A DNA stretch of 64,000 bases from Pseudomonas paralactis (GTDB lineage Bacteria > Pseudomonadota > Gammaproteobacteria > Pseudomonadales > Pseudomonadaceae): NCBI RefSeq assembly GCF_001439735.1, contig NZ_JYLN01000008.1:124001-188000 (forward strand), written 5' to 3'. The notes beneath the pieces were generated by a model. The model had not been told where the DNA came from, did no database searches, and saw nothing but the letters and a program-made list of their open reading frames with translations. This document shows positions 24,588 to 31,662 of this stretch, piece after piece. Positions within the stretch are counted from its first letter, which is position 1. Every line of letters begins with the position of its first letter. The translations under genes and the position numbers were made by a program.

Positions 24588-24714
24588 TGTAGGAGCGAGC
24601 TTGCTCGCGAAAAATCCATAGGCGCCGCGTTTATTCAGAAAACACGCGTAATCGTTGACGTTTTTCGCGAGCAAGCTCGCTCCTACAGGCATTGGGGACA
24701 AGCCCCTTCCACAT
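24588..24714. repeat. REPIN (GCGAGCTTGCTCGC family) with adjacent GGGGC REP half
   Basis: GTAGGAGCGAGCTTGCTCGC from 24590 and its inverse GCGAGCAAGCTCGCTCCTAC to about 24687, with the family-specific interior containing AATCGTTGACG. A right half of the GGGGGC family (GGACAAGCCCCTTCCACAT, to 24714) follows, suggesting this copy also inserted into or next to an older REP. Confidence 0.88.
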
Positions 24715-24833
24715 TTATAGGGTGGTTGGGGCATTATTTCGCGGCATGACAGGTATCACCACAAGCAGCCTACTCACTAACGGCCCTTACCTTTACTCTC
24801 TCACCCCATCGTCCTTCGCCTTACGAGCACACC

Positions 24834-26030
24834 ATGAACGCAACTTCTCACGCTACAGGCACCATGACCCGGGGCATGGTCATGCTGTTCGCGTTTTGCT
24901 GCGGCGCCATCGTCGCCAATATCTACTACGCGCAGCCCATCATCGAACTGATTGCGCCGGACATTGGCCTGACGCCGGCGATGGCCAGCCTGATCGTGTC
25001 GCTGACGCAAATCGGTTATGCCCTGGGCTTGTTCTTCCTGGTGCCGCTGGGTGATCTGCTGGAAAATCGCAGACTGATGATCTTCACCACTGTGGTGGCT
25101 ATCGCGAGCCTGTTGGGCGCAGCGCTCACTGAACAGCCCAACCTGTTCCTGCTGGTGTCGCTGCTGATCGGTTTCAGTTCGGTATCGGTGCAGATCCTGA
25201 TCCCGCTCGCCGCGCACCTGGCGCCTGCCGAATCCCGTGGTCGTGTAGTCGGCAGCATCATGGGCGGCTTGCTGCTGGGTATTCTGCTGGCGCGGCCAGT
25301 GTCCAGCGTAGTGGCTGACCACTTCGGCTGGCGTGCGATGTTTATGGCCGCCGCCGCCTTGATGGCGTTTATCAGCGTGGTGCTGATGCTGACCATTCCC
25401 AAGCGCCAACCCGATCACAGCGCCAGCTACGCCCAATTGCTGCGCTCCCTGGGCACCTTGCTGCGTGAGCAGCCGGTATTGCGCCAGCGTGCGTTTTACC
25501 AGGCGTGCATGTTTGCCGCCTTCAGCCTGTTCTGGACCGCTGCTCCGCTGGAGCTGGCGCGCAACCATGGCCTGAGCCAAAGTGAAATTGCGCTGTTCGC
25601 CCTGGTGGGGGCGCTGGGCGCCATCGCCGCGCCCATCGCTGGTCGCCTCGCCGATGCCGGCCACACGCACCGCGCCTCGCTGCTGGCGATGCTGTTTGGG
25701 GCGCTGAGTTTCCTGCCGGCGTTCGTGCATCCGTTGTACAGCGTGATCGGCCTGGCAGTGACCGGCGTGGTCCTGGACTTCTGCGTGCAGATGAACATGG
25801 TGCTCGGCCAGCGCGCTGTCTACGCCCTCGATGCCCACAGCCGCAGCCGCCTCAACGCGCTGTACATGACCAGCATTTTCATCGGCGGCGCGTTCGGCTC
25901 GGCCATTGCCAGCAGCGTGTATGAACACGGCGGCTGGCTGAGTGTGATGCTGGTGGGCAGTGCTTTCCCACTGGTGGCGTTGCTAAGGTTCCTCGGTACT
26001 TCCCGTAAAGTCGCTGTGACTACCGCCTGA
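24834..26030 (+). CDS. MFS transporter (drug/metabolite efflux type)
   Basis: 398 residues with 12 predicted transmembrane helices. Signature: N-terminal ANIYYAQPIIELIAPDIGLT, loop 2-3 motif PLGDLLENRR near residues 75-84, and PAESRGRVVGSIMGGLLLGI near 135-154. Related to YgaY/Bcr-type transporters; the substrate cannot be inferred. Followed by a strong inverted repeat that can act as a terminator in both directions. Confidence 0.88.
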   Translation: MNATSHATGTMTRGMVMLFAFCCGAIVANIYYAQPIIELIAPDIGLTPAMASLIVSLTQIGYALGLFFLVPLGDLLENRRLMIFTTVVAIASLLGAALTEQPNLFLLVSLLIGFSSVSVQILIPLAAHLAPAESRGRVVGSIMGGLLLGILLARPVSSVVADHFGWRAMFMAAAALMAFISVVLMLTIPKRQPDHSASYAQLLRSLGTLLREQPVLRQRAFYQACMFAAFSLFWTAAPLELARNHGLSQSEIALFALVGALGAIAAPIAGRLADAGHTHRASLLAMLFGALSFLPAFVHPLYSVIGLAVTGVVLDFCVQMNMVLGQRAVYALDAHSRSRLNALYMTSIFIGGAFGSAIASSVYEHGGWLSVMLVGSAFPLVALLRFLGTSRKVAVTTA

Positions 26031-26060
26031 GCGCTCTCATCAAGACTTTTTATCACGCAC

Positions 26061-26103
26061 AAAAGGGCAGGACTGGATCAACTACTGATCAGTCCTGCCC
26101 AGC
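26061..26103. terminator. Bidirectional terminator between the MFS gene and the RTX cluster
   Basis: GGGCAGGACTG (26065-26075) pairs with CAGTCCTGCCC (26090-26100). On the minus strand it is followed by TTTT, ending the RTX gene at 26148; the plus-strand tract is weaker. A second hairpin, AATGACG (26117-26123) with CGTCATT (26135-26141), lies between it and the RTX stop. Confidence 0.75.
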
Positions 26104-26147
26104 TTTACCTCATGCAATGACGATTCTGGAAAACCGTCATTAACCCA

Positions 26148-27674
26148 TCAGAGATAACCGTCATCCTTGATGTTCAGCCCGATGACATCTTCCGGGCTGA
26201 TCATTCGCGTGCTTTTAATCAGGAAATCGGTCTTGCCATCGCCATCCAGGTCTATCGCCAGCAGATAGCGGCCCGATTGCGGATTGAACTTGATAATAGT
26301 GTCGCCCGCTTTACCGCTGTAGCTATCAACGAAGTTAAACGCGACCTTGCCGTCGATGGCCATTTGCGACAAATCTATCTTGTCCTGACCCGTGTTGAAG
26401 TCCACCAGTAGATCGGCATTGGTGCGGCTGGAGTCCGTGAAGGCATTGAACTTGAACGTATTCCAGCCACCTCCGCCGACCAGCGTGTCGCTCCCTCCCC
26501 CACCGATCAGTACGTTGTCCGCACTGTTGCCAATGATCCGATCGTTACCCTGACCACCGATCGCGTTTTCGATCACCGTCTTCTCGGCGATCCTGACGTT
26601 CTCTTTCATCCCACCTACGCTTGAGCGCGAACCACCTCGCAAGTCAATCGACTGATCCTGCTTGAAACCGGAGAAGTCGAACGTATCGTTGCCTCGGTCA
26701 TCCCAAACGGTAAAGTCTGGTTTGTCGGAAGCGGATGTGAGGGTCATCTCTGGCTTTCCGGTGTTGGAGTTGAAACCGTAGACAGTGTCATCCGAGTTGG
26801 AGTTGCGGCCTGGTTTGGTCTCGTCTTTTGGCGCTTTATCGGCGACAACCTTGGGCTCGGCCTTTGGCGCTTTATCGACGACAACCTTGGGCTCGGCCTT
26901 TGGCGTTTTATCGACGACAACCTTGGGCTCGGCCTTTGGCGCTTTATCGGCGACAACCTTGGGCTCGGCCTTTGGCGCTTTATCGGCGACAACCTTGGGC
27001 TCGGCCTTTGGCGCTTTATCGGCGACAACCTTGGGCTCGGCCTTTGGTGCTTTATCGACGCCAGCGTTGGGCTCGTCCTTGGGCGTTTTAGCGACGCCAG
27101 CGTTGGGTTCGTCCTTGGGCGTTTTAGCGACGCCAGCGTTGGGTTCGTCCTTTGGCGCTTTGTCGACGCCAACCTTGGGCTCGGACTTTGGCGTTTTATC
27201 GACGCCAGCGTTGGGCTGGTCCTTTGGCGTTTTATCGACGCCAGCGTTGGGCTCGTCCTTGGGCGTTTTATCGACGTTGGCCTTGGGCTCGTCCTTGGGT
27301 GTTTTATCGACGTTGGCCTTGGGATGATCCCCTTGAGGCTTGGTTTCACACTTAAGTACATGAGTGCCAAACCCAGAGACGAACGAAAAAGACAAAGTGG
27401 AAGTGGCGACCTCGCCAAGTTGCAGCAGCCTGGGGGACGCACCGAGATGGGCGCTCGATCCGAAGAAACGAGGCTGGGTGGTGAGCTCGCCTGGTACCTG
27501 CTCAGATACATTCAGCAGTATGGAATGTTTTGAGGGGGTCAACCCGATAGTTGAGTGCTCATGATTATGCGCGCTACTGGCTTCATTGTTGCCAGGCAGT
27601 GCCGCAGGTAACGACTGCTGAGCGACATGGTTAGCTACCTGAAGATTTAAAACGGGCGCATTCAAATTAATCAT
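26148..27674 (-). CDS. Non-catalytic RTX protein with Lys/Pro tandem repeat and serralysin C-terminal domain (cluster gene A)
   Basis: 508 residues from the ATG at 27672-27674 (AGAAGGTAAC ribosome-binding site). Residues 1-119 are a novel N-terminal region with no acidic residue in the first 30. Residues 120-287 are 14 tandem 12-residue units of the form xVxDKAPKAEPK. Residues about 293-508 are a peptidase M10 serralysin C-terminal domain: TVYGFNSNTG, NDTFDFSGF, then calcium-binding RTX nonapeptides GGQGNDRII...GGGGSDTLVGGGG. The zinc protease domain (HExxHxxGxxH) is absent. No signal peptide. Closest relative in the window by eye is cluster gene C at 30238. Possible roles (adhesin, decoy, regulator of the adjacent protease) are guesses. 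Confidence 0.85.
   Translation of the reverse strand: MINLNAPVLNLQVANHVAQQSLPAALPGNNEASSAHNHEHSTIGLTPSKHSILLNVSEQVPGELTTQPRFFGSSAHLGASPRLLQLGEVATSTLSFSFVSGFGTHVLKCETKPQGDHPKANVDKTPKDEPKANVDKTPKDEPNAGVDKTPKDQPNAGVDKTPKSEPKVGVDKAPKDEPNAGVAKTPKDEPNAGVAKTPKDEPNAGVDKAPKAEPKVVADKAPKAEPKVVADKAPKAEPKVVADKAPKAEPKVVVDKTPKAEPKVVVDKAPKAEPKVVADKAPKDETKPGRNSNSDDTVYGFNSNTGKPEMTLTSASDKPDFTVWDDRGNDTFDFSGFKQDQSIDLRGGSRSSVGGMKENVRIAEKTVIENAIGGQGNDRIIGNSADNVLIGGGGSDTLVGGGGWNTFKFNAFTDSSRTNADLLVDFNTGQDKIDLSQMAIDGKVAFNFVDSYSGKAGDTIIKFNPQSGRYLLAIDLDGDGKTDFLIKSTRMISPEDVIGLNIKDDGYL
26814..27317 (-). repeat. 36-bp tandem coding repeat, 14 copies
   Basis: Encodes 14 units of 12 residues in cluster gene A. Early units read like ANVDKTPKDEPK, later ones like VVADKAPKAEPK; units 9-11 are identical at the protein level, a sign of recent expansion. 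The array keeps several other frames open, which creates spurious long plus-strand ORFs over this stretch. Confidence 0.95.
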
Positions 27675-27766
27675 AACGTTACCTTCTCGATGAGTGATAT
27701 AAAAACAACAACCAACACTTCGCAAACACTATTATTTACGAATCCTTGCTACTTCGTTTTGCCCAA

Positions 27767-27772
27767 CGTACA
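27767..27772 (-). promoter_or_regulatory. TGTACG element upstream of cluster gene A
   Basis: TTTGTACGTT on the minus strand, 93 bases before the start of gene A. The same hexamer in the same orientation precedes each of the other three cluster genes. Its role is unproven. Confidence 0.35.
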
Positions 27773-27911
27773 AACACAGCAAAAGAGCGAATCTTTTACA
27801 CACTGAAAACCTTACGTGCAGCGACACTTGTCAAACAGCGCGCAACATAATGCAGCCGATATAAATACGGACAAAACACAACACCAGGACAAACAGACTA
27901 GTTACCGCACT

Positions 27912-29486
27912 TTATTTTAACGTTCTTATCGTATTCGCACGTTTGAACTGTTCGACCCGCCACGCCTGCTCGGTAAATACAAACTGCTCAAGGGCTGGCA
28001 GCAGTATCGAGCGAAGCTTTCCACTTGGTGCATAGCATGACACCGGCTTGGGGTCTTCAGGCTCAGGGCATGGCTCCAACGTGGGGGCCGTGGGTTCAGT
28101 ACGCGGCTTGGAATCCGTTGGTTTGGAATGCGGCTGCGGACTACCGTCGTGCCCCATCACATCACCGGCTTTAATCCGACCAATGCTTTTTATCAGCAAA
28201 TCGGCTTTACCATTGCCCGTCACATCCAGGGCCAGGCTACCCTCGCCACTGCCCTCGTCATACTTGAGCACGACTTGGCCTGGATGACCGCTTAAATGAT
28301 CGACAACCTTTGGCGCACTAATGCCTGACGCTTTCAGGATACCCGAGAGATCAATCTTGTCTGTGCCGCTCTCAAAATCCAGAATGACGTCGGGATTGTC
28401 CGGGGTTGATTCACTTGCCCGGTCATAAACGAAAGTGTCCCCTCCACCGCCCCCGCGTAATCTGTCCGCTCCACCGCCGCCTTTGAGGCGATTAGCGACC
28501 TCATTACCTTCCAGGGCGTCATTGCCGTAACCCCCCACTGCGTTTTCAAGTACAACGCCCTTGGCGATAGAGACATTCCCCTTCAACGCTCCAACATCTG
28601 AAAATGACTCCGCATTGAGATTGATCTTCTGGTCCTGTGCAAACCCGGAGAAATCCAATGTGTCGTTCCCACCGCCATCCCACACGCAGAAGATAGGACT
28701 GTCGTTCGCCCCCTTCAGACTCAATGCTTCGCGGTTGGTATTGGAGTTGAACCCATAGGTCGTATCGGTATTACGGGTTTTGGTATTTGCCCCGTATACC
28801 TGCTGGATGGCGGCAATATCATCCATCAACGGTACAGAAGGTAGCTTTGAGTTGAAATCGTGTCCGGGCTGATTTTTCTCCGAGAAATAACTCAGCACCG
28901 AGCGCGCCTTGGTATCTCCCGCATACACTGCGTCACGCCCATAGTCGGCAGAACCATCATAATCACCAGGATGAGTTAGGCCGAGAGTGTGCCCTATTTC
29001 ATGGACAAGCATTGTGCGGAAAAAACTCCCGATTTTGGGATTCTCCTCTGTATTCGCCGTTCCAATATTTGCAAGCACATGACTTACATACTTGTTGGGC
29101 AAAGAGGCCTCACCCTTCGACGTTCCAGGCATATCATTGATATCTATGTGGCCGTCAGCGTATTGTGGATTTTCAGCGAGGGTCACATTGGCGACATCCG
29201 CCCAAGACTGCATGGCCTGCCTGGCATGATCCGCCTGCTGCGCAGTGAAGCCCTTGGAAATACGATACGACAAATCGATTTTTTTATCGTTGTTGCGATC
29301 ACTAAAACGTTGACCATGTCGAGCGATTTGTTTACCGGCCTGCTCCGTCGTTAACTCCCTCTTCTTACTGTGTAAAGTATACCCCTCGCCAGGCCCATCA
29401 ACGGCCCTGGCAAAACTAACATGACGACTGGGATCAAGTTTTTCATAAACACCGACTTGAGCAGCTGGCGCTATTAACGAGCTCAT
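27912..29486 (-). CDS. Serralysin-family metalloprotease with C-terminal extension (cluster gene B)
   Basis: 524 residues, no signal peptide. Zinc-binding motif HEIGHTLGLTH at residues 162-172 with Glu163 as catalytic base. The Met-turn reads SVLSYF: the usual methionine is Leu198, while the Tyr (200) zinc ligand is kept. M10_C domain about 240-445 with TTYGFNSNT, NDTLDFSGF, and RTX repeats GGYGNDALEGN through GGGGGDTF. Beyond residue 446 is an 80-residue tail rich in Pro, Lys and Glu with two cysteines (PCPEPEDPKPVSC), so the usual C-terminal type I secretion signal is not at the end. Paralogue of gene D. Confidence 0.9.
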   Translation of the reverse strand: MSSLIAPAAQVGVYEKLDPSRHVSFARAVDGPGEGYTLHSKKRELTTEQAGKQIARHGQRFSDRNNDKKIDLSYRISKGFTAQQADHARQAMQSWADVANVTLAENPQYADGHIDINDMPGTSKGEASLPNKYVSHVLANIGTANTEENPKIGSFFRTMLVHEIGHTLGLTHPGDYDGSADYGRDAVYAGDTKARSVLSYFSEKNQPGHDFNSKLPSVPLMDDIAAIQQVYGANTKTRNTDTTYGFNSNTNREALSLKGANDSPIFCVWDGGGNDTLDFSGFAQDQKINLNAESFSDVGALKGNVSIAKGVVLENAVGGYGNDALEGNEVANRLKGGGGADRLRGGGGGDTFVYDRASESTPDNPDVILDFESGTDKIDLSGILKASGISAPKVVDHLSGHPGQVVLKYDEGSGEGSLALDVTGNGKADLLIKSIGRIKAGDVMGHDGSPQPHSKPTDSKPRTEPTAPTLEPCPEPEDPKPVSCYAPSGKLRSILLPALEQFVFTEQAWRVEQFKRANTIRTLK

Positions 29487-29666
29487 AAGCCAAATCCCTC
29501 ATACAACCAAATTCAAAGTAACAATCGCCACACCCGAAAGACTAAATACCGCGAACAGAAACGGTGTCAGTCGTCGGTACATCGCTAAGTTCTCACATCA
29601 CTCTCATTCACACCACGCGCAAATTAATTCACGCCGACACACTCTAAAGCCTGAACACACTTTGAA

Positions 29667-29672
29667 CGTACA
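29667..29672 (-). promoter_or_regulatory. TGTACG element upstream of cluster gene B
   Basis: GTTGTACGTT on the minus strand, 181 bases before the gene B start. Part of a motif shared by all four cluster genes. Confidence 0.35.
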
Positions 29673-30122
29673 ACTGAAAAAAATGGAAATCATACAAGCA
29701 CATGATGTCTTTTAGACCTCATCGCAACCTGCTGATCTTATTGAAAATAAAAAACCAAAAACAAAACAGACGTTGAAATGTTGTCAGACTATTACTCACA
29801 ATTAGATAACACCCCCCACCCTCAAGTCGATTACTCAGCCACTTCTACTCTATCGTTCGGTGTACAGCGAAAACGCCTCAGCACGCAGCGTTAACGAAAT
29901 TCCCACACTTATGATCTTTAAGTATTATTTCTGCCTAATAACCATAACGTTATGTACATCCGTGAGTGAACGATCTTACAACCCAATATCCGGTCGCTTG
30001 TAGAACGTCAGGCAGTGAGGAGAACCCTATAGATGGCGAAGACGCTGCCAAGCGAGCGGAGAGAATGCATCAGGCTCTGATGGCCTGACGAGCGCATGAG
30101 CATATGCCTTGATACTGCAAGG

Positions 30123-30171
30123 CAAAAAAAAACAGACTTGAACGCGACGTCACCCGCGTTTCAAGCCTGTA
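30123..30171 (-). terminator. Intrinsic terminator of cluster gene C
   Basis: On the minus strand CAGGCTTGAAACGC pairs with GCGTTCAAGTCTG around a 10-base loop and is followed by nine T residues, about 70 bases after the gene C stop codon. Confidence 0.85.
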
Positions 30172-30237
30172 GATAAAAGTGAAAAATGATTGTCTACCGC
30201 ATAGAACCCTAGCAACGCGGGTATGGGTTCACATCGT

Positions 30238-31362
30238 TCACGCCTGAATAGGCATGTTATGCCATCCCATTACGTCTCGCGGGCCGAAAGGCCGAGTGCT
30301 CTTTATCAGAAAGTCACTTCTTTGATCACCCGAGAGGTCAACCGCAAGGTAATAGCGTCCGCTCTGCTGGTTGAATTTAATAATGGTATCGCCAGGTCGG
30401 CCCGTGAACCTGGTCACGAGGTTCAACTCGACGCCGGCCGTCGCAGCCATACCCCTTAAATCGATCTTGTCCCAACCGGCCTTGAAATCCGTCAGCAGGT
30501 CAGCCTTCGCGAAGGTAGAATCCGACGCCGTATTATATTTGAAGGTATTGCTCCCACCACCGCCGCTTAATATATCCGCGCCCTCACCACCGGTCAGTAC
30601 ATTGTTGGATGCATTGCCCAGGATCCGATCATCGCCTGAACCGCCGATAGCATTTTCAATGACCGATCCAATGCTGACCTGAACATTATTAACCAGCCCA
30701 CCCACGCTGGAACAGGTACCAGCACCCAGGTTTATGACTTGATGCTGCCTGAACCCGGAGAAGTCCAATGTATCGTTACCCTGTATATCCTCAACCCTGA
30801 ACCACGGTGTGTCATAGGTCGAGGTGAACGACATATCGGGATTTCGGGTATTTGAATTGAAGCCATACACGGTATCCCCCGGAAAATACTGCGTAGACAC
30901 TTCATTCAGCACGGGCTTTACATAGGCCGTTGCCTCTGGTGTCGGGCGTGCCTGAACCAATGGTCTCGCATTTGGCCGTGGCTCTAATTGCGCAAGTGGG
31001 TAAGGTTCGACCCATTCGCCGCGACCCTTGAAAACCTGCCTAGGTTTTCCGTGATAATCTGTGAACTTGCTAACGGTGTTCCTGGAGGCTTCGCTCATCC
31101 AGGAATGATGGGTGAATTCCCGAGTTTGTTCGTTTCTGAAGAACGGCAGGGGCGGCACTCCGTTATTGCCTGGCGCGCGGCTCTCGACCTCCTTGAATTC
31201 CGAGAAGCGCCCAGCAGAGGATGAATAACCGCGATAGTGTACGGTGCGCTCGCCGGAATATCTGGACATCGTCGATTCGCCAGCCGCACCCTGCGGCAGG
31301 AAGCGGGGGAATGCTGAAGTGTTATACATCTGCGAACCCACACCAGAACCATATACATTCAT
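30238..31362 (-). CDS. Non-catalytic RTX protein with serralysin C-terminal domain (cluster gene C)
   Basis: 374 residues; ATG at 31360-31362 with a TTTGGAGA ribosome-binding site. Residues 1-160 are a unique Arg/Tyr/Ser-rich region (first acidic residue at 29) with a Pro-rich stretch 120-150. Residues about 162-374 are an M10_C domain: TVYGFNSNTR, GNDTLDFSGF, GGSGDDRILGN, GGEGADILSGGGG, then the DKIDL and FLIKSTR motifs. No HExxH motif and no signal peptide. Its RTX domain matches that of gene A better than those of B or D. Function unknown. Confidence 0.83.
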   Translation of the reverse strand: MNVYGSGVGSQMYNTSAFPRFLPQGAAGESTMSRYSGERTVHYRGYSSSAGRFSEFKEVESRAPGNNGVPPLPFFRNEQTREFTHHSWMSEASRNTVSKFTDYHGKPRQVFKGRGEWVEPYPLAQLEPRPNARPLVQARPTPEATAYVKPVLNEVSTQYFPGDTVYGFNSNTRNPDMSFTSTYDTPWFRVEDIQGNDTLDFSGFRQHQVINLGAGTCSSVGGLVNNVQVSIGSVIENAIGGSGDDRILGNASNNVLTGGEGADILSGGGGSNTFKYNTASDSTFAKADLLTDFKAGWDKIDLRGMAATAGVELNLVTRFTGRPGDTIIKFNQQSGRYYLAVDLSGDQRSDFLIKSTRPFGPRDVMGWHNMPIQA

Positions 31363-31662
31363 AATTCAATATTCTCCAAATTATATATCAGCTCAAATAA
31401 TTACCATCCATCGCATGACTGGAACATACGTACAAAACATACGCTCACACGATTAAGGCGCGGCTAAATTCGCACAAACAAAAAAACCTCACAACAGCCT
31501 ATTTATTTCAAACTAAAACGTACGCACCACAGAGAATAGAACCTAAGAAAACATCATCCAACCGACACATCAACATACAACCAATAATACAGACCTATGT
31601 ATTTCAAACAGTGACCTCTCACAACCCTACCGAGCCACGGGTTATTCATTAACAGTATTGTT
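31363..31662. other. AT-rich spacer between cluster genes C and D
   Basis: 300 bases without a gene. Holds the upstream region of gene C, with a TGTACG element at 31429-31434 and a related CGTACG at 31519-31524. No terminator for gene D was recognised here. Confidence 0.5.
31429..31434 (-). promoter_or_regulatory. TGTACG element upstream of cluster gene C
   Basis: TTTTGTACGTAT on the minus strand, 67 bases before the gene C start. Shared with the other cluster genes. Confidence 0.35.

Larger units (their letters stand above)
29487..30237. other. Long AT-rich spacer between cluster genes B and C
   Basis: 751 bases with no convincing gene. It contains the upstream region of gene B with a TGTACG element (29667-29672), an unassigned GC-richer patch around 30000-30115 that contains an RBS-like GAGGAGA and a 15-codon open frame starting at 30034 (MAKTLPSERRECIRL), and the terminator of gene C near 30123-30171. 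The GC-rich patch may be a remnant of inserted DNA; not identified. Confidence 0.5.

Noticed and set aside
26785..27327. Long plus-strand open frames with repetitive translation (for example ALSTTTLGSAFG units)
   Set aside because: They are antisense shadows of the 36-bp tandem repeat in RTX gene A; a repeat length divisible by three keeps several frames open.
29487..30237. A CRISPR array or prophage in the AT-rich spacers of the RTX cluster
   Set aside because: No regularly spaced direct repeats and no phage genes were seen.
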